Shown: positions 47,312-57,306, counted from the stretch's first letter. The stretch is 64,000 bases of DNA from Thermodesulfovibrionia bacterium (GCA_030646035.1 JAUSMY010000010.1:62001-126000), one strand, 5' to 3'. Notes: generated by a model from the letters alone, not told the origin. A program made the numbers and translations.

Positions 47312-47410
47312 TTCCTTTTCTAAACATTTTAATATAAAGTTCTACAATTCTATCCGATAATATCATAACCAAATCAACAGTAAAATGGGTTACTGAGGTA
47401 TAAATTCTAT

Positions 47411-48157
47411 TTACAACTTCGTTTTGTTAAATATTTTTGGCGGGATACTCCTGATAACGAGCATGATCCACCTCCAGAACCATGGCAAATAAACTACTTC
47501 TTTTCCCTTTGACATCGCCTTATAAATGCCTTTGGCAACTGCGGCCGGTTTTGCAAATAAAAGCCCTTTTTCATAATCCACAGTCATTGGCGTATCTACA
47601 AAACCAGGCTTAATCGTAATTACTTTAACGCCTGACTTACAAAGACGATGCCTTAAGCCTGATAAAAAGACCGTGAGAGCGCCCTTTGCAGAGCCATAGA
47701 CATAATTACTCTGCCTGCCACGGTCTCCGGCAACAGATGAAATAACGGCAATAGTCCCTTTACCCTGCTTCTCGAAATGATTAGCAATGTAATTGAGTAA
47801 CACAGCAATGTTAGTGAAATTTATATGTATGGCTTTCTTAGTCTCATCAGCATTTGCCTCACATTTATTTTGATCCGGTAAAGAGCCGTGCGCGACAAGC
47901 ACACTGTCAAGGCCGGGGAATTTTTTGAGGCAGTTATCTATAGCTCTTATAGCTGAATCATCATCTAATGCATTAAAAGCAGAATACCAGACATCATTAG
48001 CTCCCCTGACCTTTAAATCATCTGACAGACGTTTTAAATCAACCTCATCCCTTGCGCATAAGTATAACGATACACCGTCTTTTGCAAAAAGCTTTGAGGT
48101 TTCATATGCGATTGCAGATGTAGCGCCAAAAATTAAAATACTGGATGGATTAGCCAT
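47411..48157 (-). CDS. dprE2: SDR, decaprenylphospho-2-keto-ribose reductase-like (DprE2)
   Basis: A 248-residue classical SDR. The cofactor loop is FGATSAIAYETSK (residues 10-22), a DprE2-like variant of the glycine motif. The catalytic set is ISSVAGDRGR (S140/S141) and YVYGSAK (Y154, K158). KPGFVDTPMT follows. In mycobacteria DprE2 reduces the keto intermediate made by DprE1 to give decaprenyl-phospho-arabinose. The two genes overlap by eight bases here, so joint action is well supported. The polyprenyl carrier in this organism is not known. Confidence 0.85.
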   Translation of the reverse strand: MANPSSILIFGATSAIAYETSKLFAKDGVSLYLCARDEVDLKRLSDDLKVRGANDVWYSAFNALDDDSAIRAIDNCLKKFPGLDSVLVAHGSLPDQNKCEANADETKKAIHINFTNIAVLLNYIANHFEKQGKGTIAVISSVAGDRGRQSNYVYGSAKGALTVFLSGLRHRLCKSGVKVITIKPGFVDTPMTVDYEKGLLFAKPAAVAKGIYKAMSKGKEVVYLPWFWRWIMLVIRSIPPKIFNKTKL

Positions 48158-49487
48158 TATTCTCTCCCCTTATCCTTCTGTAAAAACTCGATGAAAACCT
48201 GGGATCAATATATTTTTTGAAGTTCTCAAAATCAGGATATGAACTCTGGAATGTTTCAGGTGCCATACGGGCGTCCTTTGCAGGATAAAGCCTGCCGCCG
48301 GAATTAATGACAACCTTATCCAGCCTGTCAAAAAGCGAGAACAGGCGCCCGCCCACATTTGGAAAATCTACCGCCAGGGTTATTCCGGGCATTGGGAACG
48401 AAAGCATCCCACAGGGTGGAATACTGCCAAACTCCTTTAGAACAACAAGAAACGAACTAAGTCCGCTTTTTATAATTTCACTTAAAATAGTCCGAATCGC
48501 TTCATTCTCTTCTGTAAAAGGCACTACACCCTGCCACTGCAGAAAACCCCTATTCCCATACATACGGTTCCAGTGATTTATGCCGTCCAGAGGATAAAAG
48601 AATGGGTCATAATGCACAATCTTCTTCTCATGTTTTTTAATCTGCTTATGGTAATACAACATATTAAACAATTTAACTGTTGCGGCGGACAACAAAAATG
48701 AAGGAGCATCCACCGGGAAGGTCTTCCATGAGGAAACACTATGAGATATCTTTGATGCATCAGTTTCCGTAGTGTTGGAATGATTGCCCCTCATAAATAT
48801 GCCTCGTATGTCAGCGCTGTTAATACAATCCAGCCATGAAACAATATATTTATAATCAGTTGCAGATTCGCGGGAGATACTGAAAAACTCATTGAGATTG
48901 TTGAATTTAATGGATTCCATTTCAATATACGGCCCTTTTATCGGTTTCAGCGGCAACTCAGCCCATGTAATAACTCCGGTTAAACCAAGCCCGCCTATCG
49001 TAGTTTTAAACCAGTCCGGATTGGTTTCCCTGCTGCAGAGGAGCCTTGTCCCGTCTGATCTAAGCAGTTCAAAGCGGATCACTTGATTTCCAAAAGTGCC
49101 TGCAGTGTGGTGGTTCTTCCCGTGTATATCATTGGCAATAGCGCCGCCGACTGTAACGAATTTAGTCCCGGGCGTTACCGGCAAAAACCAGCCTCTCGGC
49201 ACAAAGGTCTGAAGTATTTCATCAAGGGTAACCCCTGCTTCACATTTAAGGATCCCTGTATTTTCATCGAAGGCATAAAACTTGTTAAGCCATTTTGTCG
49301 AAAGCAGATAACCATCCTCATTAAGGCATGAATCTCCATAACTCCGCCCCAAGCCTCTCGGCAAAATCAGGGAATCAGATGATTGAATCAAATCATTGAT
49401 TTTATCAACACATTGCGGGGCAAACATCCCAAGGTGCGACACCTTTGGAAATCTTCCCCATGATTCAAAAAACAAATCATTTCCCAT
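48150..49487 (-). CDS. dprE1: FAD-dependent oxidase, decaprenylphospho-ribose 2-oxidase-like (DprE1)
   Basis: A 445-residue FAD-binding_4 oxidase that would oxidise C2 of polyprenyl-phospho-ribofuranose. Landmarks are PRGLGRSYGDSCLN, VTPGTKFVTVGGAIANDIHG with KNHH following (H122), IGGLGLTGVI, and LYPAKDARM with K404, the catalytic Lys by comparison with M. tuberculosis DprE1. At the site of the benzothiazinone-reactive Cys387 of the mycobacterial enzyme the sequence is PGITLAVDFP, so the residue is A372. The gene follows sulfatase-fold paralogue 2 after six bases and overlaps dprE2 by eight. A UbiA-type phosphoribosyltransferase, needed to make the substrate, is not in the window. Confidence 0.88.
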   Translation of the reverse strand: MGNDLFFESWGRFPKVSHLGMFAPQCVDKINDLIQSSDSLILPRGLGRSYGDSCLNEDGYLLSTKWLNKFYAFDENTGILKCEAGVTLDEILQTFVPRGWFLPVTPGTKFVTVGGAIANDIHGKNHHTAGTFGNQVIRFELLRSDGTRLLCSRETNPDWFKTTIGGLGLTGVITWAELPLKPIKGPYIEMESIKFNNLNEFFSISRESATDYKYIVSWLDCINSADIRGIFMRGNHSNTTETDASKISHSVSSWKTFPVDAPSFLLSAATVKLFNMLYYHKQIKKHEKKIVHYDPFFYPLDGINHWNRMYGNRGFLQWQGVVPFTEENEAIRTILSEIIKSGLSSFLVVLKEFGSIPPCGMLSFPMPGITLAVDFPNVGGRLFSLFDRLDKVVINSGGRLYPAKDARMAPETFQSSYPDFENFKKYIDPRFSSSFYRRIRGENNG

Positions 49488-49493
49488 ATCGCC

Positions 49494-51464
49494 TCAATGA
49501 GTAATCCTCTTGTTGACACGGTCTATATTGTCTGTGATCAATTGCAAAAGACGCTGCGCTGTCTCAGGGTTACTTAAATAAAGGTCATTGTTCTCATCAG
49601 GGTCATTCTTCAGGTCAAAAAGCAATGATTTCTTGTTATCCAGATAATTAATAAGCTTGTAATCTCCATCCCACACTGCCACTGTCCCTTTGTCAATATG
49701 ACGGCTGCCGATCACAGGGTTATTGCTGAATTGCATGGAAAAAACCGGCTGAGACTGCATGGTTTCCCCGTTCAAAAGAGGAAACAAAGACCGCCCTTCC
49801 ATCCATGGCGGTATTGAAATGCCTGCAAGTTCAAGTATAGTAGGAGCAACATCAGTATGTTCAACCTTCATATCAATTGTCCTGCCTGCCGCTTGCCCCG
49901 GCAATTTTATTATCAGAGGCACATGTACCAGGGATTCATAAAGATGCGTGCCCTTGTGAGCCAGCCAGCCATGCGAAAAACTTTCCCCGTGATCTGACAG
50001 CAGAATAATAACCGTATTGGATAAATCTAATTTCTCTGCAATGCCTGATATAAATGTTTTAAATTGCTGGTCAGAATATAAGACAAATTCATCATAGCGT
50101 TTCCTCAATATGTCCACATCAGGCTGCAATTGAGGCGCATATGCACTGCCGAGCATCTCTATCTCTGACTGCTTCTTGTCTGAATTATATTTTTCCGCAT
50201 CGCCGAACATGCCCATATACGGTTCCGAAGGCAGGTAGAAATCATGCGGCGGAAAAACGTGCAGCCATGCGAAAAATGGAGTCTGTGATTTGTCTTTCTC
50301 ACGCTGCCTTTCAGAAATAAATTTCAAGAATTTATTATAAACAATATCCGGTGGGACATCAGTGACATGAGACTCGGGGCGGAAAGAGTTTATCTTTTTC
50401 GCAAAAACATTCCTTTCAAAAATCCATTCCTTCACAACTGGTTTATTAAGGAAAAATCCTTTCAGAATATCCATCCACCATTCCGGAGGTAACCAGAAGG
50501 TATGTGCTTTGTCTCTTAACAAAAATGGATCTTTAATCCCCAAAGTGTCAGGATGTGCAAAAGGATTTTGAACAAAACTGTATACATCATATCCCGAATC
50601 CCTCAATAACGCTGGAAGATTGTTATCGTAATTTTCAAAAGGATGATAGTAAATTAAATGCCAGACCCCATGGGTCCACACCCTTTGCCCGGTCATAATA
50701 CTCATCGCAGCAGGCGTCGTCCAGTTAGCCGCCGCATATGCCCTGTTAAAAACTGCTGCGGTCTTAGCCCATTCTGAAATAAACGGCGTTGTCGGGCGTT
50801 TATATCCGTACAACTGCATGTCGCGCGCAGCCAGCGTATCCATTATAATAAAAATAAAGTTGGGTCGTTTACTGCTTGCGCCGGCGTTGAACTGCGAAAC
50901 ATCTTGTGAAATATTGTCAGCTTTGCGTCCAGCCTGAGAAGATTCTCCTCCCATAAAAGAAAGAGGAACTGCAACAAATAAAAATAAACCAAAAATCCAT
51001 ATCAGAGGCGTGATGCGGCTGTTTACTTCATAGACTATTTTTTCTATATATTTATATCCAAACCAGATAATAACTGCCGATATCAAGACTCCAATTGTAA
51101 TAATTACCAGACGGTTTATACCGAAAGATCCGCTAAAAGAAAAATTACTGAAGTATGTCCTTTTAATATATTGCGGGACTATTACCAGAAATAGAAGGAA
51201 TATTACATGTTCAAGGCGGATATGAATGATGGATTTAGGGATTATTTTATAAATCACGTATACAATCAACCATAAAGCAACCGCTGCAATTGCACCCATA
51301 ATTGTCCATAAAATATACGCAAGAGATAGATCGGGAAGAAAATCGGTAAACCGCATGTAATAAGAATACCCGTCCCATTTATAAAAACTGTCTCTGAGAA
51401 ATTGGAGTGAAAATAAAAGAAAGAGGAATCGCAGAACTATTAAGAACGACTTTTTAGCTGTCAA
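49494..51464 (-). CDS. Sulfatase-fold membrane phosphotransferase-like protein, paralogue 2
   Basis: A 656-residue protein with the same plan as the one at 16007: start MTAKKSF, the conserved WDGYSYYMRFTDFLPDLSLAY loop region, five membrane segments, then a periplasmic alkaline-phosphatase-like domain. Metal-site Asp is D209 (IIMDTLAARD) and LLSDHGESFSHGW gives the second Asp-His pair. The nucleophile site is NWTTPAAMS with T249; Cys and Arg of the sulfatase signature are absent. The start is a TTG preceded by AGGGA. The six-base gap to dprE1 places it in the arabinose-lipid operon, so a phosphate-linked group transferred to an arabinose-containing glycan is a possible role. Confidence 0.78.
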   Translation of the reverse strand: MTAKKSFLIVLRFLFLLFSLQFLRDSFYKWDGYSYYMRFTDFLPDLSLAYILWTIMGAIAAVALWLIVYVIYKIIPKSIIHIRLEHVIFLLFLVIVPQYIKRTYFSNFSFSGSFGINRLVIITIGVLISAVIIWFGYKYIEKIVYEVNSRITPLIWIFGLFLFVAVPLSFMGGESSQAGRKADNISQDVSQFNAGASSKRPNFIFIIMDTLAARDMQLYGYKRPTTPFISEWAKTAAVFNRAYAAANWTTPAAMSIMTGQRVWTHGVWHLIYYHPFENYDNNLPALLRDSGYDVYSFVQNPFAHPDTLGIKDPFLLRDKAHTFWLPPEWWMDILKGFFLNKPVVKEWIFERNVFAKKINSFRPESHVTDVPPDIVYNKFLKFISERQREKDKSQTPFFAWLHVFPPHDFYLPSEPYMGMFGDAEKYNSDKKQSEIEMLGSAYAPQLQPDVDILRKRYDEFVLYSDQQFKTFISGIAEKLDLSNTVIILLSDHGESFSHGWLAHKGTHLYESLVHVPLIIKLPGQAAGRTIDMKVEHTDVAPTILELAGISIPPWMEGRSLFPLLNGETMQSQPVFSMQFSNNPVIGSRHIDKGTVAVWDGDYKLINYLDNKKSLLFDLKNDPDENNDLYLSNPETAQRLLQLITDNIDRVNKRITH

Positions 51465-51615
51465 TCTTTATCCCTGTTTTTTATCAGAAAGCAACTCATT
51501 ACAGTCTGATGGATTAGTATAATATTATACTACTTATTAATATTTTTACAGCTTGGTAAAAACCAATACCTGATTCTGTTCAGAAGTGATGACAGAGAAG
51601 ATTAAATGAATATTA

Positions 51616-53595
51616 CTATTCTTTAAATCCAACAATTTTTTCATTTGCTACGGCAAGGGTATGATCAATATATTTTGAAAGCCGTTCTGCTATTTCAGGC
51701 TGAACATCAGCTATATTTTTTAACTCATCAGGGTCATTCTTCAGGTTGAAAAGAAGAATTTTATTATCTTCTATATATTTAATAAGCTTATATTCTCCAT
51801 CCCAAACAGCCATGGTCCCCTTCGTGATAGGATGTCCAAAAGAACGGTTTCTTTGAAAATCCACTGACAACACAGGACGGGCTGCAATTTTTTCTCCTTT
51901 AATTAACGGCAATAAAGATACCCCTTCCATCCAGTCAGGGACATTGATATCTGCAAGTTCAAGGATTGTAGGAGCAATATCTATCTGTTCAACAGTTAGA
52001 TCGACTACCTTACCGCTTGTATTGCCGGGCATCTTTATTATTAGAGGTATATGCACAAGCGGCTCATAAAGATGAGGGCCATTATGAGCCAACCAGCCAT
52101 GTGAAAAACTTTCTCCATGATCTGATGAAAAGATGACTATAGTATTTGTCATATCAATAACGTCATTGAGATGAGATAGAAACAGCTCAAATTGTTTGTC
52201 AGAATATAAAACAAATTCATCATAGCGCTTCCTGAGAACATTTACATCTTTCTGCTTATTAAAATCATATTCCTTATTAAAAGCAAAACCCTTCCATTGT
52301 GCCTCGTCTGAAGAGAATTTCTCAGAGTCCCCGAACACACCCATAAAAGGCGCAGGGGGCAGATATGCGTAATGTGGAGGCATGACATGCAGATAAGCAA
52401 AAAAAGGACGCTGAGTTTTTTTTTGCTTTATTTCAGACATATAGTCCAGAAATTTGTTATATACCATTTCAGCTGGCTTAGTATTAGAGTTTTCTTCAGG
52501 GCTGTAAGAAGCTATTTTTTTAGCAATAAAACTGTCATGAAAAATCCATTTATTAACAATAGGCCTGTCAGGGAATAAATTCTGAAACCTGCTATACCAC
52601 CATTTTTTAGTCACTTGAAATGAAAGATAATTATCACTAAATAAAAAATCATTCTGCATCCCTAATGTGCTTGGATGCGCATTCCCATTTTGTACAAGGC
52701 CATAAACATTATAATCATTTTCTTTAAGCACCCTGGCTAAATTATGTTTATAGTTTTTAACTGGGGAATTGAAAGCGCTATACCATACCTTATGTGTCCA
52801 CACTCTTTGGCCTGTCAGCAGACTCATGGTAGCAGGTGTTGTCCAGTTAGATGATGAATAAATGTTCTTGAATACCACGCCATTTTTTGCCCACTCCGAT
52901 ATGAAAGGCATAGTGGAACGCTCGTAGCCGTATACATCAATGTCTTTTGATGATAAAGAATCCATGATGATCAAGATTATGTTGGGACGGCTGGCTTCTT
53001 TAACATTAATCTGTAATCTATTAGAAATGTCCGTACCGGATTTGTACTCATTCTCAAAAAAGCTTTTCTTAAAAAAAGACATCGGCAATGAAATGAAAAA
53101 TATGAATATAAAAAGCCACACCAGAGGCGTTATCCTGCTATCAAGGCCATAAAGTATATCGCTTATTTTTTTATTAATATTTCTACGGGCAAACAATATA
53201 ACAATTGCCACAATAAAAATACCCATAAATATGATTGCTAAACGACTTAAACCGATTAACTCACTTATAGATAGAGTACTGTAAAAGGTTCGTTTTATGA
53301 ATATGGGGAATAAAATAAAGATCATGAAAAAAACAAGGTATTCAAGAGATGCTGGAACAAGAGTTTCAGGAATGAGCTTATAAACGACAAATAATATAAA
53401 CCATAAAAAGACTGCAATGACTATAGCTGTGATTGTCCACAAAACATAAGCCAATGCAAGTTCCGGGAGAAAATCGATAAAACGCATGTAAAAGGAATAA
53501 CCATCCCATTTAAATAAGGCATCCTTAAGAAATTGAAGCGAGAATAAAATAAGAGTTATCCGGAATATTATGAGAAAAGATTTCTTAGCTGTCAT
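51616..53595 (-). CDS. Sulfatase-fold membrane phosphotransferase-like protein, paralogue 3
   Basis: A 659-residue paralogue. It has five membrane segments in the first 175 residues, D212 in IIMDSLSSKD, the nucleophile segment NWTTPATMS (T252), VWTHKVWYSAF after it, and FSSDHGESFSHGW. The C-terminal part with MAVWDGEYKLIKY and LFNLKNDPDE matches the usual sulfatase-family end. It starts with ATG, unlike its TTG/GTG-starting sisters. Gaps of 151 and 79 bases separate it from its neighbours. All four copies keep the first Thr and lack the Cys and Arg, so the substitution is a family trait and not decay of one copy. Confidence 0.78.
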   Translation of the reverse strand: MTAKKSFLIIFRITLILFSLQFLKDALFKWDGYSFYMRFIDFLPELALAYVLWTITAIVIAVFLWFILFVVYKLIPETLVPASLEYLVFFMIFILFPIFIKRTFYSTLSISELIGLSRLAIIFMGIFIVAIVILFARRNINKKISDILYGLDSRITPLVWLFIFIFFISLPMSFFKKSFFENEYKSGTDISNRLQINVKEASRPNIILIIMDSLSSKDIDVYGYERSTMPFISEWAKNGVVFKNIYSSSNWTTPATMSLLTGQRVWTHKVWYSAFNSPVKNYKHNLARVLKENDYNVYGLVQNGNAHPSTLGMQNDFLFSDNYLSFQVTKKWWYSRFQNLFPDRPIVNKWIFHDSFIAKKIASYSPEENSNTKPAEMVYNKFLDYMSEIKQKKTQRPFFAYLHVMPPHYAYLPPAPFMGVFGDSEKFSSDEAQWKGFAFNKEYDFNKQKDVNVLRKRYDEFVLYSDKQFELFLSHLNDVIDMTNTIVIFSSDHGESFSHGWLAHNGPHLYEPLVHIPLIIKMPGNTSGKVVDLTVEQIDIAPTILELADINVPDWMEGVSLLPLIKGEKIAARPVLSVDFQRNRSFGHPITKGTMAVWDGEYKLIKYIEDNKILLFNLKNDPDELKNIADVQPEIAERLSKYIDHTLAVANEKIVGFKE

Positions 53596-53674
53596 TGATC
53601 TCCTTTTTCCCTGAAATATAAATGCTATCTTTCTAATTACGCAGCATCAAATTCAGTATGTTACTCCACTCACT

Positions 53675-55678
53675 TTATTTGACTGCATTATTTTTCTTAT
53701 TCGCCTGGGAAAGATTCTCTTTGATAAATACAAGAAGTTCCTCTGCTATTTCAGGTTGATCCTTAATAATATTCAGGATCTCATCCGGGTCACTCTTTAG
53801 ATTAAAAAGCAAAGACTTGTCTTCCTCAAGATAGTGTATAAGTTTATAGTCTCCTTCCCACACAGCTATAGTACCTTTGGTTATCGGCTCACCAAGAGCA
53901 CGATTTTCTATAAACTGCATAGATAAAACAGGTTTGGGCTTCATAGGTATCCCTTTTATAAAAGGAAACAACGACCTTCCTTCCATCCATTCAGGCACAG
54001 GGATATCAATAAGGTCAAGTATGGTTGGTGTTATATCAATCTGCTCTGCAGGCATACTACTTACTTTACCTTCCGTATTAAATGGTAGTTTTATTATTAA
54101 AGGGACATGAACCATCGATTCGTATAGGTTAGAACCGCTATGCCCCTGATAGCCATGGTTAAAACTTTCTCCATGATCTGACAAAAGAATAATTATAGTA
54201 TTTGACAGGTCGATAGCGCCTGCAAGACGTGTCATAAATATCTCAAATTGGTTATCAGAGTACATAATGAATTCATCATAACGCTTTCTGAGGATATCTA
54301 CCTGTGCCTGCATCTCAGTTTTGTATTCTGTCTCAACTATTCCACTCTCCTTCAGCTCCATGTCATTAGAAAATCTGTCGGCATCACCAAACCTGCCAAA
54401 ATAGGGGGGAGGTGGCAAATAAGGTTCATGAGGCGGATAAATATGAAGCCATGCAAAAAATGGTTTATTTACTTTTGCAGACGTCCCTTCCTGATTTGCC
54501 TTGGAAATGAACTCTAAAAAATAATTATAAACATTCTCTGGAGGAACAAGAGTAGAATCATTAGGCGGCCTGAATGAATTTATAAACTCCGCATAAGCAT
54601 TGGTTTCAAATATCCACTCCATCACAATATTTCTATTTACAAAAAGCTTTGCTATATCGTCAAACCACCAACCGCTTGTTAACCAGTAAGTATGATAATT
54701 TTCTCTTTTTGAGAAAGCTTCCTTAATACCTAATGTTTCAGGATGTGCATACCGGTTTTGGACAAAAGCGTATACGTCATAGCCATAATCTTTTAGGACT
54801 CTAGGTAAATTGGACTCATAATTTCGGCTTGCATGGCGATTGGCAGCATACCAAACTCCATGCGTCCAAAGCCTTTGCCCGGTCATCATGCTCATAACCG
54901 TTGGACTTGTCCAGTTAGAAGAAGCGTAGATCCTGTTGAATACGATAGCATCATCTGCCCACTTCGATATAAACGGTGTTGTAGGCCTATCATACCCATA
55001 AAGAGACATATCCCTTGCTGTAAGTGCATCTAAAACGATAAAAAGAATATTTGGCCGTTTCATTTTGTTTGAGTCAGAATACGAACTTTCTTTATCTGAT
55101 ACTGAATGAACGTTAATGCCATTTTCATTTACAATATCAGAAGGTTCAGTTCTTAAAATTGATAACGGTATGGACAAAACAAACAAAAGAGCAAATGACC
55201 ACACTAAGGGAGTAATATGAGTATTTAAGCCATCTAACGCCTTTTGAGCATTATTTATAATATATTTTCTACTGATCCAGAACGTCAAAATTGTTAAAAT
55301 AAACCCAATGGCTAACAGTGAATAGTGATTTAAACCGGTATAATAAGATAAAGAAAAAGTGCCAAGTAATACTTGTTTTACAAAAATCAAAAGCAAAATA
55401 CAAACAAAAAATACAGTTACCTGATCAAGGCTAATATGAAATATAGATTTCGGAATAATTCTATAAAATATGAATATAACAGACCATAAGATAACCGATA
55501 GGATTAGACCCAATACTGTCCATAAAAAGAATGCCAATGATAGATCAGGGAGGAAATCTGCAAATCGCATATAGTAGGAAAACCCATCCCACTTATAGAA
55601 TGCATCTTGAAGAAATTGAAGTGAGAACAATACAAAGAATATTCGCAGTATGAAAAGAAAGGATTTTCTTCCCGTCAC
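53675..55678 (-). CDS. Sulfatase-fold membrane phosphotransferase-like protein, paralogue 4
   Basis: A 667-residue paralogue, the most divergent at the active site: NWTSPTVMS, where T257 is kept at the nucleophile position and Val replaces the position of the sulfatase Arg. D217 lies in FIVLDALTARD and LLSDHGESFNHGY gives the other metal ligands. The N-terminal membrane part has WDGFSYYMRFADFLPDLSLAF. The linker between membrane and catalytic parts (about 178-205) is longer and Ser-rich. The GTG start overlaps the end of the upstream transferase gene by four bases. Confidence 0.78.
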   Translation of the reverse strand: MTGRKSFLFILRIFFVLFSLQFLQDAFYKWDGFSYYMRFADFLPDLSLAFFLWTVLGLILSVILWSVIFIFYRIIPKSIFHISLDQVTVFFVCILLLIFVKQVLLGTFSLSYYTGLNHYSLLAIGFILTILTFWISRKYIINNAQKALDGLNTHITPLVWSFALLFVLSIPLSILRTEPSDIVNENGINVHSVSDKESSYSDSNKMKRPNILFIVLDALTARDMSLYGYDRPTTPFISKWADDAIVFNRIYASSNWTSPTVMSMMTGQRLWTHGVWYAANRHASRNYESNLPRVLKDYGYDVYAFVQNRYAHPETLGIKEAFSKRENYHTYWLTSGWWFDDIAKLFVNRNIVMEWIFETNAYAEFINSFRPPNDSTLVPPENVYNYFLEFISKANQEGTSAKVNKPFFAWLHIYPPHEPYLPPPPYFGRFGDADRFSNDMELKESGIVETEYKTEMQAQVDILRKRYDEFIMYSDNQFEIFMTRLAGAIDLSNTIIILLSDHGESFNHGYQGHSGSNLYESMVHVPLIIKLPFNTEGKVSSMPAEQIDITPTILDLIDIPVPEWMEGRSLFPFIKGIPMKPKPVLSMQFIENRALGEPITKGTIAVWEGDYKLIHYLEEDKSLLFNLKSDPDEILNIIKDQPEIAEELLVFIKENLSQANKKNNAVK

Positions 55679-57306
55679 TTTTCCCCTTCTTTCATAGAAA
55701 ATACTTTCAAACCCGGAATCCTGCCATCAGTTATCTCTTTATAACCAGGCAGGCCTGATTCACCATATACTAAATAATAATCAATATTATGGGACTTCAG
55801 TTCATGCAATAACGCTTCCCCGCTCTGATTTTTCTTGGGCACGCCATAAAAAAAAGTACCATCGTTATCCAATTTTAGATGATACGCCACTTGCAGAGCA
55901 TCGCTCCACTTGTCATCTGAAGCGATATTGCCTTGAACATTATAGGCCTTCAATTTTTCAAACAAGGCATAATTATCTTCGCCCCTGGCCGGTTTCTGAA
56001 TAACATTCCTCAGAGGTCCTGCAATAAACGAAAGAACAAAGAAAATTATCAAGATACTCATTCTGAGGCCGCTGAAGAATTCATTGCGAATCAATACACT
56101 GAGCACCTGCCCGCCCATGAGCAACAGCAATATATTGTCGAACCAGAAATATCTGACATTGTCAATATTGACAACAAACGGGGTCAATCCCGCCGAAAAC
56201 AAAACTACGGTTGCAAGCGGATAAATAATATCACCCCGCTGGAGAAGTTTATCAAGCGGTTGGATGCAAAACAATATATACGCAATGATAATCGGTATAG
56301 ATAAAAATGAGAACCACTTAACAAATACTGTCTGGATAACAATACGTGTGTTTTTCAACATGCGTTGAACAAGATACTTCGGATCGCTCGTGAGTTTTAC
56401 GGTTTTAGGATAAAACTTATTCAGCATGAACGAAGGGTCATCCCATGCGCTCAGCGCAGTTTCGTAAGAAGGTTTTAAAAGTCCGGCCCAGTATACAGGA
56501 TCATCTTCCTGCGTGTCTTCAAACTGGTAATCAGCCCTCACTTCCGGCCCCAATAGTTTAGACATGTAATCCCCTGCTGTTCCGAATGTAAAAGAGCCAT
56601 ATTTACTGCTTATGAGGTAAACCCATACACCGCTGACCATGAAAAACACAACCAGGCCCACAACGGCATTCCTAAAGACATTTTTCTTTTCTATTGCCGT
56701 CTTGCATCTTAGAAAAAAGAGAGCGTTCAACATTAAAAAATGCGCGACAAAAAAAGGAAAGGCATAATTTTTACTGAAATACGCTAATGAGCCCAGCACC
56801 CCGCATAATAAACCATTCTTTACCCTGTCAGGATACTTGTTATCAAAGATAATGACTGTATAATAGACAAGAAAACACAAAGCAAGCATATCAGGGAAAA
56901 GATATGTTGAATAATACAGAAGAATCGGGACAAGAGCCAGCAGCAGGGCATTTCTGATGCCGTCGGCAATATTGAATTTATACGACAACGCCTTTGCCCC
57001 TATCAGGATAAACAGCCCAGTGACTAAATTCAGAGCCCGAAAGGCAAAGACAGGCGTCATTCCCAGCTTAATAAACGGCACCATCAACCATGAAATAAGC
57101 GGTGGGAAGAATCCATTTACAGCGTTGTGAAAATGACCCCTTGAATATTCCAGAGCCACGGTTAAATATCCGATCGTGTTTGCGTTTAATCCTTCATATC
57201 GGTAATACCATTGCAATATAATGTCTGAGACCAGGTATATGACAATAACCAATATCAGGTTAAAATTAAAAAACTTATTTTCCTCTGTAATTCTTCCCTT
57301 TTCCAT
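55675..57306 (-). CDS. Polytopic glycosyltransferase, GT39/PMT_2-like
   Basis: A 543-residue membrane transferase with about 11 segments. The first loop contains YRYEGLNANTIGYLTVALEYSRGHF, where Tyr-Glu and Asn/Asp-type residues stand near the expected catalytic acid position, and FFPPLISWLMVPF matches the next family block. A soluble C-terminal region follows residue 440. It is the first gene of the operon running to 44265 and overlaps sulfatase-fold paralogue 4 by four bases, so transferase and phosphotransferase-like protein are translationally linked. Confidence 0.76.
   Translation of the reverse strand: MEKGRITEENKFFNFNLILVIVIYLVSDIILQWYYRYEGLNANTIGYLTVALEYSRGHFHNAVNGFFPPLISWLMVPFIKLGMTPVFAFRALNLVTGLFILIGAKALSYKFNIADGIRNALLLALVPILLYYSTYLFPDMLALCFLVYYTVIIFDNKYPDRVKNGLLCGVLGSLAYFSKNYAFPFFVAHFLMLNALFFLRCKTAIEKKNVFRNAVVGLVVFFMVSGVWVYLISSKYGSFTFGTAGDYMSKLLGPEVRADYQFEDTQEDDPVYWAGLLKPSYETALSAWDDPSFMLNKFYPKTVKLTSDPKYLVQRMLKNTRIVIQTVFVKWFSFLSIPIIIAYILFCIQPLDKLLQRGDIIYPLATVVLFSAGLTPFVVNIDNVRYFWFDNILLLLMGGQVLSVLIRNEFFSGLRMSILIIFFVLSFIAGPLRNVIQKPARGEDNYALFEKLKAYNVQGNIASDDKWSDALQVAYHLKLDNDGTFFYGVPKKNQSGEALLHELKSHNIDYYLVYGESGLPGYKEITDGRIPGLKVFSMKEGEK

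Noticed and set aside
12119-57306. Search for transposases, tRNA sites or direct repeats bounding the AT-rich island
   Set aside because: None was seen. The base-composition shift near 12 kb suggests transfer, but no boundary element supports it.
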